Below, in pieces: positions 24,195 to 36,712 of a stretch of 64,000 nt of DNA. Below the pieces are notes generated by a model, which saw only the letters and a program-made list of their open reading frames with translations, made no database searches and was not told where the DNA came from. A program made the translations under genes and the position numbers. The stretch is taken from contig JAPEHQ010000011.1 in NCBI GenBank assembly GCA_027405735.1, forward strand, positions 868,001 through 932,000. The letters run 5' to 3'. This DNA comes from Mucor racemosus. Lineage: Eukaryota; Mucoromycota; Mucoromycetes; Mucorales; Mucoraceae. Each line of letters opens with the position of its first letter. Within the stretch, counting starts at the first letter, position 1.

Positions 24195-25614
24195 TTCATT
24201 TCTCATGTCATTTAAAAAAAGAAGTATAGGGGTAAACTCTATATTGTTCTTTTTGTTTTAATAATTTAGTACATTTTGTTGTTTTTTCTCTTTAATAAAT
24301 CGATTCCATTGTATTTTTCTACATGTTTCATATGTCACACAAAAGTTCAATAATGTTTAATTGATGACTTTATTACTTAATTTCCAGAAATCAAAAAATA
24401 TTTGCATGAATTTGATATGTTGATTGAGTTGGTCAATGCATTTAATAGTGATTCCGAGTTTGAAAATACGTAAAATTAATCCTTTAAAAAGGGACAATTA
24501 TAACGTTTTTCTTTTTTCGATTCCGAGGCATAATTGCTACTATCCTAAATATCCAGATCTTGAGCAATGTTACGTCAATATACAGTAAATATTAAAACTC
24601 TAGACTGAACAAGTGAATAAAAAGCAAACGTCATTAAGAACGATACGATGAGGAGGCAGAATTATTGAAAGAGGAGCCAAACGTTGTCTTTAAATAGAAA
24701 ATGCCTAATTGATGGTGCATGTATTCTATATGTTTATAATGAATTGCATTGTGTGCAATATATGTATGCATGTCTTACTGATACTTGTCATACAACACAA
24801 CAATGAAATGAAGGCATTGTAATATAAATATGATTATAACGAGCTGTGCTACATACGATAGTATGATGTTCATCCATTTAAACTTCCCCACCTCCCTTTT
24901 GAAAGGTGTATTTTCCCCTTAAGATGATAGTATAACTTGTTGTCACTTGTACTATACGAGAAGTACATTGCCACGAAATCATTCTTATTCGTATAGTTTG
25001 CTTGTATTGTTGTCTAGTCCAGAAATCAATCCATATACAACAGAAGAAAAATTGTAAATTTCCCCTTAAAATCATATAATTGCAATAGCGTACAAAAAAA
25101 AAGGTTACTTGACATTGCCCCTCCCCCCACCCCTCTCCTTTGCTTTCGATTTCCCCTGAAAGAAAATTATTCATTATTTGTTCTAGTTTATATATAATTT
25201 ATGAATTGAAATGTTAGCTATCAAATAGTATATATAATATACTACGGAATCATTTATTAATCATCATCTTTACTTAAAGGAACTTCATGCTAAATTCTCG
25301 CATTATTCAAATAGATTAGAGGCGAAAAGGCAGAAGTTTCTCCTAAAGAAATTCCCCTTTCACCTATTCTCTTTTTTTTTTTTTTTTTTGATTTGAACCT
25401 CCCCCACCCTCCCCCCTCAACATTCCAATTCATTCATTCAAACTGAATAATTAGAATTATAGATCACATATAAATCATTATATATAAAAGGGAAGATCAT
25501 CCTTTTTTTTTACCTCAATTCCTTTTTTCTTTCTCTTTTTATTTACCACATATAAACATTAACATAAATACAAAAAAAAAAAAAAAAAAAAAAAATCAAC
25601 ATTTACCCATCAAC
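24195..25614. other. Intergenic between eIF3a and homeobox genes
   Basis: The first 100 bp hold an AATAAA signal at 24294. From 25360 there are pyrimidine-rich tracts, a C-rich stretch at 25397-25417 and an A run at 25570-25593, likely the leader of the homeobox gene. Confidence 0.45.
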
Positions 25615-26735
25615 ATGTCATATACAGATAATTGTAGTATTCGGAAGTCGTCGGGAACAAATCCGAATCTATATGAAGACAACAATAATAACAAAAACTT
25701 CAGTCCAAACTTCTATAATCCATTTGAAATAAAGCATAGAAGACGTACTTCTCGTGGCCAATTCAAAATACTTGAAAAGGCATTTAATAATAATCCAAAG
25801 CCAAATGGCAAAATCAGACAAGGATTAGCTGAAAGTCTATCAATGACACCTAGAGGAGTACAAGTATGGTTTCAAAACAGGAGAGCAAAAGAAAAACAAG
25901 TGAATAACCATATCAAAAAAGATAGTAATCCACCTAAACAATATCAACTACAACAACAGCAGCAACAGAATGTAAATTACATTCCAGTTCAACTCTCTGC
26001 TTCGAATATGATCCATAGTAGATCACAATCATCTTCATCTTCATCTTCATCTACAAACAAACCATGGATAAGTGATAATTCAACTGTAAACGATGATGAA
26101 GAAGAAGATTTTACAGCAATCAATACACCACCAAATAATCAATCGTCTCAGGTTCCTTTAGAAGCTGATAATAAATGGTGGATGAACCATGGTGCTAATA
26201 TGGTGCCTTTTATCAATCACCAGACAACAGCAATAGAGATAAAACCTGATCCCATTACTACTCAAACCATCGCCACTACTGTTGATAATGCTGTTAATTT
26301 GAATGCATGGTCTACTACGACTAGCAACAATTACTTTAATCAACCATTTTTACCAATGACAGATATGAATACTATGACAAGTCATGAATGTGCCATGAGA
26401 TCTTTACCAAATAGCAATGTTGTTTATTGGATTCAATCTACTCAAATCATGAATGATAGCTTATTATTGGATGACTTGTTGGTAGATGATGGTAATAAAT
26501 CTATGAATATGTGTCATAAAATATATTCTTATCCTTTACCAATGCCACTTCAACAAGATGAGACATATTGGACAGGACAGCAGGTATAGTAACTCGTGAA
26601 GGGTATATTTTTACACCATGTGCTAATAATAGTTCAAACTAGATTATGCGTCGCCTTTCCGAGCCTAGTCAAGAGGCATCCGAGCTTGAACTGATGAACT
26701 CCTATAATAATAATTATTCAGCAATGATTATGTGA
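25615..26735 (+). CDS. Homeodomain transcription factor
   Basis: Nuclear DNA-binding protein of about 353 residues. The homeodomain occupies roughly residues 42-97. It has the KHRRRTSRGQFKILEKAF first helix, a short loop with NPKPNGKIRQGLAESL, and the recognition helix RGVQVWFQNRRAKEKQ with the invariant W, F, N and R. The rest is low complexity: a Q-rich tract, Ser runs and acidic DDEEED, as in fungal activators. An intron (26584-26642, GTATAG to CTAG) adds the terminal 30 residues beginning IMRRLSEPSQE. Without it the protein would stop after TGQQV. The leader has a long A run. The target genes are unknown. Confidence 0.9.
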
Positions 26736-27430
26736 AAACGATGCTACAAAATAATACGTTTTCTTCCCTTCTTCCTCTTCCTCCTCCTCCCCTTATTTTT
26801 ATTTCTGACGATATGCCATCTTTTATGAATCTCCCTATATACAAATTTTATTTCTTTATTTCTTTATACCAATACTATATGTCCTTTCAACATCACCCGG
26901 CCGGGTCACTTTTTACTTAAGTATTTACCTATGAATCCTCAACTTTACCGAGTTTCTTCTTTCTTCTTCTTTTTTAACAACACTCCCTATTATTTATTTA
27001 TTATATTATATTTATTTCTAAGACTCTGTATGTATTTATTGTACAAACATATATACATATACATCGTTTTATTTCTGCTTTGGTTGTATACACTTGAATA
27101 AACTATATAAAACCACATAAAGTTGTGATATGACGTATTTGAATGTCAGACAAGAGTGTATATGTAAACGTATACATCTAACACATCCCACGGAACAAAT
27201 TGGGAGTGTATCATAACTATACTAAAGAACCTCACTACCCTACATGTAACTGAAACCAAGTTTGAATTAATATTTAGTCATTGTTTAATATTGAACTGAA
27301 TACCTGTTGATTTCATGCGATTTATCAATGGGTGACACAACAACAAGCTTTTGATTTGTCAAAACATGAGCTTGCGTGTCTCGATTAGCCTTTTTTTCCT
27401 TTTCTTTTCTCGTTCAAATAGCAAAAGAAA
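26736..27430. other. Intergenic with 3' end of homeobox gene and promoter of UCH gene
   Basis: Pyrimidine-rich 3' UTR at 26760-27000, with AATAAA at 27098. No other gene. Confidence 0.45.
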
Positions 27431-28526
27431 ATGAGTAATTCAAATGATACCAAAAAACCAGAGCTTAGATGGATTCCTCTCGAATCTAATCCTGATGTAA
27501 GTAATTAGTCAACTGATTTGTTATTCTCATTGCTCAACTATTATGCATAATGAAGGTTTTGAACAAGGTAAATGGTGAATTACATATTATACTATGTATG
27601 CAGCCTAAAATAAATCAATCATAGATTATTCACAATCATAACGTTGATAAAAAATGGGGGTTTGTAGATATCTGTGGTAAAAATAAAAATAAAATAAAAA
27701 TAAAAATAAAAAAAGATCTACTGTATTATTTATCTGAAATACCTAAATTTTAACGATAGGTTTTGACCATGATGCATTGACCATGATCCCAAGACCTACT
27801 GCAGCAATAATTTTCTTGTTCCCAGGAACTCCAGCATACGATGATTTTCGAAAAAAAGACGAAGCCTATCTCAAACTCCATAAACAAAAAGTGAGCGAAA
27901 ATGTCATTCACTTCACACAAACGATTAGAAATGCATGCGGCATGATGGCATTGTTGCATAGCTTGTCAAATAATAGGCATCTTGTTGGTTAGTGAGCTTT
28001 TTTAATCGCCCTGAATTTCATTTTTACTAAATCCACAAATACTTAGGCAATGGTTTATTCAAGGGTATATTTGATGCAACTCAAAAAATGAACGCTAATG
28101 ACCGAGGAGAATATTTGGAATCTTGTTTTGAATTGGCAAATGTTCATTACAATAGCGCTTGTTCAGGCCAAAGTCATGTAAGTTTATTGTTTTAATATTA
28201 AATGCTGCAGAAATTAACATGTATATGTGTATATGTATGTGTGTAGACTCCTGACGTTGCTGATGCTTGCACGAACCATTTCGTTAGCTTTGTGGAAGTC
28301 GATGGAGATATTTATGAATTGGATGGTGGTAGATCTTTTCCTGTCAATCACGGAAAATGCGAAGATTTCGTAAAGGTATATTTACATGTATTTTTAAATT
28401 TTGGAAATGCACTGTGCTCAATTCTTATGAATTCAGGACACTGCCAGAATTATGAGAGAATTCATTACCAGAGATCCAAATGAAAATAATTATAGTGCAA
28501 TTGCATTTGCTAAACTCGAGGATTAA
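27431..28526 (+). CDS. Ubiquitin carboxyl-terminal hydrolase, UCH family (Yuh1/UCHL3-like)
   Basis: Cysteine protease that removes small adducts from the C-terminus of ubiquitin. Seven exons: 27431-27496, 27556-27567, 27625-27676, 27760-27987, 28047-28177, 28247-28375 and 28437-28526, giving 235 residues, normal for the family. Catalytic elements: Gln in HFTQTIRNACG, Cys in the same motif, His in DACTNHFVSFV, and Asp in DIYELDGGRSFP. The N-terminal WIPLESNPD and the MIPRPTAAIIFLFPGT block are conserved. Exon 2 is only 12 nt (VLNK). It is required to reach the next block and keeps frame. Intron 3 holds an (AAAAT)n-type run. Start chosen as the only Met before WIPLESNP. Confidence 0.95.
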
Positions 28527-29339
28527 ACTTTAATAGTTTATTGCTAACCCAAATTAGTTATACGTCTTCCAAACTTTAATAAAAGTAATTGGTACGATAT
28601 TTGCTATGAAAATTAAGCAAATCAAGATTCAATCTTGATTTACATGTTTCTGGATAATCGGATCAGTTGCATGCAACTGAAAGTTTAAACATACTAATGT
28701 CAGTATGAATAAATCACTTGGACGCTTCACCATTCAAAGGCCTAATGGGAAGCGCAAGTGGCGCTCTCCACGACTAAGCAAAGCTCGATCAGGGAATTCA
28801 TATTTTAGGCTATTACGTCAGGTTTAAAAGAGTTAGCTCTAGCTCATAATGCATGATTCAGCTACTCAATTACTATAGCGTTATCTTGTGGTATCTTAAG
28901 TATTTGTATGATATTTTTTTTTGGAATGATTACTCACAAAAAATTTAGCACTTTTTCGAGAATATCATTTCTGAGTGAATTTACTCGTTCCTTATTTTGA
29001 GAAAATATTTTGGTTCAGTTCCCCTCGAAAAATGATGCATGCTAAATTTTCAGTGATAGGTTTGGTTCAAGTACTTTAATAATAAACCAAAACATATAAA
29101 TTTGTAACATTACACATGTTAAAACGTTTTTCCATATAATTTGAAGGTGTACTAGATTGATAGAAGTTCTATTCCAAAAAATCGATTTTCCAAGTCGCTA
29201 CTCTTCAAAACCAGAATGTGCAGCCTTCTCAATGACTTTCCCCATACTAAACTACGCTCACAAAATACTTTAGACACTGTTAAATGTATATGAATTGATC
29301 GCATTATGCTATCTGTTCTTAAAGTCATTTTATATCTCA
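28527..29339. other. Intergenic, nothing recognised
   Basis: AT-rich with a moderately GC-richer patch at 28727-28800. No coding evidence. Confidence 0.35.
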
Positions 29340-30250
29340 CGGAAGACTCAAAAACACGTAAAATTCACAGCTTTTTTCTTTAAAACTGGGTCTCACTTTT
29401 CATTTCTGCTCTACTTTTTTTTTCATTAAATAACATCAAGAAAACGTTATACGCCAATGTACCTGAGGTGTTCAGCTTTAATCCAAAGACAAGTATTCGG
29501 AAATATCCTATTTTTTGCAGTTGGTATTAATTTTTCAGTGCTAAGGTTTCAGATTTTTTACGCGTATTTCACTGCTAATGGATTGAAAACTTCGAGGCTT
29601 CATATCTCTAGAAAAAATTAAGCTATACTAACACTCTTTAATAATAAAACTTACTTGTTTTAAAGCGCTCTATAACATATTTTAGTATAAAAAAATTCTG
29701 GGCATTTTTATTTTTTTTTCATTTTTTTTTTTGGCATTTCTGTAGTAGATTTCAAAATATTCGTTAAATTGAACAGCATTTTTTTTACATTCATCTCATT
29801 GATCTTGTTAGGCTCTCTCGAGCCCAGTTTAGTTTTTCTCAAAGTATTGATTTTTCGTGGAGATATCCTCAAAAATGTGTACAAAATATACCTTTGCTTC
29901 TAGCTCAATATTCCCCTTGGCCCTTGTATACCCTCGTCCCAAATTCTGGATTTCAAAAAAAAATTGGACAAAAATCTCGTTTTCTCTACGAAAAATGTAG
30001 CTAGAAGGTTCAGTAATAGCTGATTCGATAGATAATTTTAATGTACATTGTTTTATTTACTTATACTTGAAGCAGGCTTGATAAAAAGGAAAGTATTTCT
30101 GAAAAACCCTAAAATTTCGATTGCATTTACAAGAAAATTCATATAAAGCATGTCTTTAAAATCCATATGAATAAATAAAGAGTTAAAAGTTGTACTTAAA
30201 ACATTTAATGTGCTAAATCAACTTGCTACGCATTTCGATGCATTATTTCA
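29340..30250 (-). repeat. Repeat superfamily 'GAGGGTATACAAG', copy R2 (inverted)
   Basis: Reverse complement matches R1 over its length: CCAAATTCTGG near 29940, CTTGTATACCCTCGTCCC at 29924, and the TATTGATTTTTCGTGGAGAT block at 29845. Frame is broken relative to R1. Confidence 0.75.
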
Positions 30251-31439
30251 CTTTTTGATTTTTGATATGATTTTTTATCAGAAAGCGAACAAATTGATAT
30301 TTTAACCTCAGATGTTTATAAGCTATAATATGAAGTTTTTTATTCTCTCAATATTATTATTGGCAAAATAAAAAACATCCGTTTGATCGTATGCACACAC
30401 AAGGTAATGCTTATTACGATATCTTTTGTTAAAATAACTTGAAACTCCACTAAAATATGCTTGAAAACTACTTAAATTGCTTGAAAACACTTAAACATGA
30501 TTTAAAGTCTTCTTAGTCTACTGGAAAACTATATACTAGCAATCTTTTGAGAACCACTGATTGTAGTTTCCAATGCGCTCATTTCAGGGTTAGGGGCATC
30601 CTTATCCAGAGGACTTAAGGAGGATCAGCAATACCCCCATTGTATTCTCAAATGAATATTTGTATTATGGATCTAAGAAAATTATGGTATCTCAAAATTA
30701 AAAATATCAGCTGTTGTTTAGAATATAAAACTTTATAAAACTTATCTTTTAAAATTACCTTCCCAACAAGTTAGTATTATTTTGGACCACCCCTTACTCG
30801 CTGGTATATTAAAGATCAAATTGCCAAGTGGAGGTATTCTCGCTAGATGAGTTGAAATTCTTTTGAGGATGTAACTTTAAGACTGTATATCGCAAAGGCA
30901 TAGTAAATAAAACTGTCTGCAGTGGAATTACATACTAAAAAGCTTGATAATTACAAAAAAAAATAACCTTATTTACAAATGTCACTCATGAGCATTCATA
31001 CCACTAGAAATACAAATACAATGATAGTGAACAAACACATGCTAAAGATATGAAATACTATTAAAGTATACCTATAATGTGAATGATAGCACTCCTGGTC
31101 ACTATGCAATCAATTACATAAATGGCATGCATTATTACCAAGAAGCGTTCTATCTAAATCAGTAAATAACAATAGTAAAGATACCAACTTAGCTAACTAA
31201 TTCTTTGTGTCATAGTTGCACCACCAGTATAAATAAAATTTCAAGTATATAAAATGTATTCCTTAAAATTTAAAGTTACGTAAAATAAATATAACAATAG
31301 TCAATCATGCACAAAAGACATGTTCAATTAAGAACTTTCGGTTCCTGATCTATTATTGTTTACTTTTTTCTGGGTTTGACATCCGATTTGAAAATGATTC
31401 ATTAGCTCCTAGCTATAACAATAGGGTTTCAAAATTAGT
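30251..31439. other. AT-rich intergenic, nothing recognised
   Basis: Noncoding; includes a small GC-richer segment at 30577-30650 that I cannot assign. Confidence 0.3.
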
Positions 31440-31800
31440 TTGACAAATCGACCAAAAAATGATAAAAAAAAACAAAATTGCTTAATAGGTCCCGAACTTC
31501 AAAGTTAAACTAGTGTGCTAAATGGTTTTTGTACAGTTTTAAATTCTGCATCCACCTAAATAAAATTTAGACAAATGTTTAACATTAAATTTTGCAAGAA
31601 ATGCGATTAAAATTTCGGAGGTCTTTTGAAGATACACATCACCTTTTATAAACATGTTTCAATATAAATTAATTACAACAGCAATGTGCAAAAAAATAGC
31701 TATCAATCGAGCCATTGCTGAACCTTCTAGCAGCATGTTCGTAGATAAAACGGGATATTCGTCGATTTTTGTCCAAATTCAGAATTTGAGATGAAATTAT
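31440..31800 (+). repeat. Repeat superfamily 'GAGGGTATACAAG', partial copy R5
   Basis: Matches the first part of R1 (for example AATTCTGCATCCACCTAAAT at 31541 and TCAATCGAGCCATTGCTGAA at 31704), then diverges at the core. Confidence 0.65.
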
Positions 31801-32514
31801 GACCTATTACAACTAAGAATTATAACAGTATGTAAGGCTGCCATTTGATAGTCAAATAGACTCTATTCGTTTTGCCTCAATGTTTTGGGCAAAAATATTA
31901 GGACAAAACGTTTAGGCCATATTTTTTCGTCAGTCAGATCTTCGCTACAAATTCTTTGTTCCTGAGAGTTATATGTAGATAACAATTATCTCCAGTACAA
32001 ATAAAATAAAGACTACAAGTGATTATATCACGGAGAACGTAGGGTCTTTATTATTAAGTTAAAAAAAGAAGCCTGGAGTCATCAGGTCCTGGATTCTAAA
32101 AGCATTTATACCATTTCAATTCCATTTGGATGTCAGGTTCAATATGGGATTGAAATGAGATTTAACATAAATAATAGGCAAAAACCTACAGTTCCTTCGC
32201 TTTCCCCCATACTTCAGTTATTATTTTAGTGCTCTCTGGCTTACAGAATAAATATCTATCAATATTCATTATTTGTTTGAATTAAAGGTACCAATCTATT
32301 GCATATTGTGCGCCTATGGTGATTTATTTTTTTACATGAATGAGAGTATGTTATATTACATTTGATATAGATTAGAAAAAAATACAGTCATTAGTTGCCT
32401 TGCTGGTTAATGGGGGGCTGATCGCTCAGTGATTACTGATTATAATATGTGTGTTGCATAAAAAAGTACTTTGTATCACAATAATAATATATATCAAAAG
32501 TCGATAAGCTGATA
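31801..32514. other. AT-rich intergenic left of the palindrome
   Basis: No genes and no clear repeat. Confidence 0.3.
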
Positions 32515-33901
32515 TGCGTAGATAGTAGAAAGTGATAATTATACAAGGAATGCTATCCCAGATTAGTTAGCTCATTTTTACAATAAAAATTACAATGCAA
32601 CTCAAAAGGCTCATTATTAGCTTAAAAGTTACTATAATAACCTGTGAACGTAACACAGAATTTGGAATGAGGGTATGCACAACATTATTTTTTTTGAGCA
32701 AAGCCGAGGATATTCTTTTGTACACATTTTCGAGGACATCTCCACGAAAAATCAATATTTTGAAGAAATTTAAATTGGGACCTAGAGAGCTCAACGAGGT
32801 TGATGATATGAATGTAAAAAAACTCTACACAATTTAACGAATATTTTGGAATCTATTACGAAAATGTCAAAAAAAAGAAATAAAAAAAAAGATGTCCAGA
32901 GTTTTTCAAACTCAGATATGTTAAAGAGAATTTTAAAACAAGTAAGTTTTATTAAAAAAAAGTTTTAGGATATCTTAATTTTTTGCAGAGATATTAAGGC
33001 TCAAAGTTTCAATTTTTCATATTTAAGCTGTAAAAACCAAAGTTGGAAGAAAAAATTATCGGTTTTTCCGAATTTATTCGACAGATGCTATAGTAATAGT
33101 CTGTAGACAATTAATTGTTATTTGTAGCCCTTAAAAATCTGTATCAAATCAAACTAATTTCAGCAAGAGGTTTTTACGATTTTTGGATGGGGGTTGGGGT
33201 CAAAAAACAAGAGTACACCTTCAAATCTTCGTTACTCCTTGAAAAATTAATTTTTTTGAAAAAACTAAAAACGGATCTATATATATTGCTGCTAGCAATT
33301 ATTTTTATGGAACTGACATTTTGTTTGATAACTTACTAGAAAATGATATTAATAATTTATACGTTTTTGGTGTGTTTTATGAGGTAAATCCTTTGAATTT
33401 TTATTTTGGCTCTATTTGTATCTAACAAATGATATGCCTATTATATAGACAAAAAACTTTTATTATACTTGCAAGTAATGTCTATTTAATAAAATCAATA
33501 GATATGCTTGTTTTACTGATACTCCTATAATTTTTTGAACGGCTATATCTCCGCAAAAAAAATAGCTAAAAATATATGAATAGCACCATAGTAATTGCAG
33601 CACTATCTTGTATTAGAATCCACTTTTACCTCAGCACATGAAAAAATTTATGGGAAAAATGTTGGAGATCTGATTTTAGGAAAAAAAAAACCATTTTAAC
33701 TTGTGGAGTGTAACTTTTTAATTTGTGGAGTGTAACTTTTTGACGTATGGAGTGTAACTTTTTGACGTATGGAGTGTAACTTTTTTTAATTTATGGAGTG
33801 TAACTTTCTTGACTGATGTCTCTCAATCCCTTCAAGTCGACCTAAATTACTTTAAAATGCTCCAAATAATAATGATTTAATACTGCCCAATCGGTGAATA
33901 A
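32515..33901 (+). repeat. Left arm of a 2.87-kb near-perfect palindrome
   Basis: Pairs with 33999-35385 (paired coordinates sum to 67900). Outer part is a copy of the R superfamily (ATCTCCACGAAAAATCAATA at 32739). Inner part carries five tandem TGGAGTGTAACTTTTT units. An open frame at 33115-33339 (74 codons, SARGFYDFWMGVGVKK word) is mirrored exactly in the other arm. A short spacer of about 97 bp lies between the arms. Confidence 0.93.
33701..33810 (+). repeat. Tandem repeat, five units of about 21-25 bp
   Basis: Unit TGGAGTGTAACTTTTT followed by a variable 5-9 bp (AATTTG, GACGTA, TTAATTTA). Mirrored at 34090-34199. Confidence 0.9.
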
Positions 33902-33998
33902 ATTTTGTACGATTAATTAAAACAGTTTATATTAAACAGTTTAAATGACGGTTTAAACGATAATTACCGTATGTTAAAAAACTAATTTTGGGCAACAT
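33902..33998. other. Spacer (loop) of the palindrome
   Basis: Not palindromic as a whole, with short AAACAGTTT/GTTTAAAC-like words near the axis at 33950. Confidence 0.8.
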
Positions 33999-35385
33999 TT
34001 ATTCACCGATTGGGCAGTATTAAATCATTATTATTTGGAGCATTTTAAAGTAATTTAGGTCGACTTGAAGGGATTGAGAGACATCAGTCAAGAAAGTTAC
34101 ACTCCATAAATTAAAAAAAGTTACACTCCATACGTCAAAAAGTTACACTCCATACGTCAAAAAGTTACACTCCACAAATTAAAAAGTTACACTCCACAAG
34201 TTAAAATGGTTTTTTTTTTCCTAAAATCAGATCTCCAACATTTTTCCCATAAATTTTTTCATGTGCTGAGGTAAAAGTGGATTCTAATACAAGATAGTGC
34301 TGCAATTACTATGGTGCTATTCATATATTTTTAGCTATTTTTTTTGCGGAGATATAGCCGTTCAAAAAATTATAGGAGTATCAGTAAAACAAGCATATCT
34401 ATTGATTTTATTAAATAGACATTACTTGCAAGTATAATAAAAGTTTTTTGTCTATATAATAGGCATATCATTTGTTAGATACAAATAGAGCCAAAATAAA
34501 AATTCAAAGGATTTACCTCATAAAACACACCAAAAACGTATAAATTATTAATATCATTTTCTAGTAAGTTATCAAACAAAATGTCAGTTCCATAAAAATA
34601 ATTGCTAGCAGCAATATATATAGATCCGTTTTTAGTTTTTTCAAAAAAATTAATTTTTCAAGGAGTAACGAAGATTTGAAGGTGTACTCTTGTTTTTTGA
34701 CCCCAACCCCCATCCAAAAATCGTAAAAACCTCTTGCTGAAATTAGTTTGATTTGATACAGATTTTTAAGGGCTACAAATAACAATTAATTGTCTACAGA
34801 CTATTACTATAGCATCTGTCGAATAAATTCGGAAAAACCGATAATTTTTTCTTCCAACTTTGGTTTTTACAGCTTAAATATGAAAAATTGAAACTTTGAG
34901 CCTTAATATCTCTGCAAAAAATTAAGATATCCTAAAACTTTTTTTTAATAAAACTTACTTGTTTTAAAATTCTCTTTAACATATCTGAGTTTGAAAAACT
35001 CTGGACATCTTTTTTTTTATTTCTTTTTTTTGACATTTTCGTAATAGATTCCAAAATATTCGTTAAATTGTGTAGAGTTTTTTTACATTCATATCATCAA
35101 CCTCGTTGAGCTCTCTAGGTCCCAATTTAAATTTCTTCAAAATATTGATTTTTCGTGGAGATGTCCTCGAAAATGTGTACAAAAGAATATCCTCGGCTTT
35201 GCTCAAAAAAAATAATGTTGTGCATATCCTCATTCCAAATTCTGTGTTACGTTCACAGGTTATTATAGTAACTTTTAAGCTAATAATGAGCCTTTTGAGT
35301 TGCATTGTAATTTTTATTGTAAAAATGAGCTAACTAATCTGGGATAGCATTCCTTGTATAATTATCACTTTCTACTATCTACGCA
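33999..35385 (-). repeat. Right arm of the 2.87-kb palindrome
   Basis: Reverse complement of the left arm. The arms are not fully identical (for example GAGGGTATGCAC at 32669 against GAGGATATGCAC on the other strand near 35225). A pure sequencing or assembly mirror is therefore less likely. Confidence 0.93.
34090..34199 (-). repeat. Tandem repeat in right palindrome arm
   Basis: Reverse complement of the five-unit tandem in the left arm; here AAGTTACACTCCA-type units. Confidence 0.9.
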
Positions 35386-35759
35386 CATTACTGTTTTACC
35401 AAAACTGGAAGCTGAATCAAACGATTATGAAGAGGATGAGATCCGAAGATTTGCCGCTGGTCATGTCTGCTTCGAAATGTTGCAGGACGTCAGGGGTAGC
35501 TTTGCTCCTTTCAGCAAAGTAAAGAAAATCTATCCCTGGAATATTTATGTCCAAAATCAACTGAAGAAACAAAGGAAAGTAAAGCAAAAAAGAGGTTCTC
35601 TGATGATGATTTTTTGAAAAAAATATCTGAAAATTTTTCTGATTTGAAGAAGAGTAACCCTGAAACAATCAAGGAATTGGCCCACGTTGCCAAAACTGAA
35701 AAGGAAAGGTCAGCTACGGTTGATTTACAGCTCAGGCATGAACTGTTCAAAAGAGAATG
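35386..35759 (+). pseudogene. Frameshifted fragment of an unrecognised protein gene
   Basis: Begins exactly where the palindrome ends, without a start codon. The first frame reads EEDEIRRFAAGHVCFEMLQD. After about 35550 the coding signal moves to another frame with KKRFSDDDFLKKISENF and TEKERSATVDLQLRHELF, a basic helical stretch, then a stop. Either one frameshift or a missed intron separates them. No family recognised. Confidence 0.45.
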
Positions 35760-35959
35760 AACTACTTCTAACAAAACTATCGCACTCATATTATCATGAT
35801 TCGAGCTATTGATACAAATCATGTTGTATTGTGTCCTTCTTTAGTTGCTACTAACTTCAGTAAGTCAACTCGCAAAATTAGATTGAAAATGCTTGCCAAC
35901 AACTAACCTATATATCGAAGACGTTGCTCAGCATTCTTATGCAGCTGATATTGCAACAA

Positions 35960-36712
35960 AATTACTTACAATGAAGCTTACGACATTTCTTGAGAAACAA
36001 ATTAGATGGCTTGAACAATGCGGTACAAGTAAAAGCGGAGCTTTTACGTAATCTACACGTTAATGTCAATGCAAATACTGTACGTAGGGTCCTTTGGGAT
36101 AATGGTTTAGGCACATTACCTAGGGTAAAAAAGCCATAAATCAGTGATGATAATGCCAAGGAGCGTTTCCGCTGGTGTAAAAACAGAATTAATTGGACAT
36201 TGGAGGACTGGAAGCGTATTGCCTTTATTGATGAGGTCAGAATTAACTGCTTCAACTCCAATGGTCAAATTTGGTGCTGGAAAAGAGACAACGAGGAGAT
36301 AAAAACCATGGAGGTGGTCGCATCATGGTTCGGAGTACTATTTCTTGGCCTCTGGTGTTAGTTGGTTGTGCAAGATCAAAGGTAATATGAACTTCAAACT
36401 ATATAAAACTACTGTTGATGATAATTTGGAGAAATCCATTAAAGACATGTGTCAAAAATTGAAGTTGCGTCATAATCAAGTCATCCTTCAGCAAGACAAT
36501 GATTCCAAACACACTTCCAAGTTAATGAAATAACACTTCAAAGCAAAAAAATATGAAATAATGCCATGACCAGCACAATTCTCAGACCTTATCCCCATTG
36601 AAAATATGTGAAGGTAATTGAGAATCCGCTAACGAATACGATATATCTCCAAAAGGCATCAATGATCATTGCGACAGAACCCAAGAGATGTGGTATGATA
36701 AAATGACAATTG
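35960..36712 (+). pseudogene. Tc1/mariner transposase remnant (copy 1)
   Basis: Related to the element at 54318-55953. Readable DDE pieces in changing frames: FIDEVRIN at about 36220, LQQDNDSKHTS at about 36487, and a PIENM word at about 36597. There are stops and frameshifts throughout. The N-terminal helix-turn-helix part and both ends are missing. It is cut off on the right by an LTR D fragment at 36713. Confidence 0.8.

Noticed and set aside
23344..24261. 305-codon plus ORF overlapping eIF3a in another frame
   Set aside because: Leu/Val/Lys-rich shadow of biased codons in the eIF3a coiled coil and tail; no start context and no domain.
24878..25174. 98-codon minus ORF between eIF3a and homeobox genes
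   Set aside because: Composition follows C-rich tracts; no conserved motif.
33115..33339. 74-codon ORF present in both palindrome arms
   Set aside because: Identity follows from the inverted repeat itself; no domain found, so not listed as a gene.
33701..33810. CRISPR-like array
   Set aside because: Units are short tandem repeats without unique spacers of regular length, in a eukaryotic genome.
32515..35385. Palindrome as pure assembly artefact
   Set aside because: Not fully excluded, but the arms differ at a few bases and have distinct flanks, so it is kept as a real feature pending long-read support.
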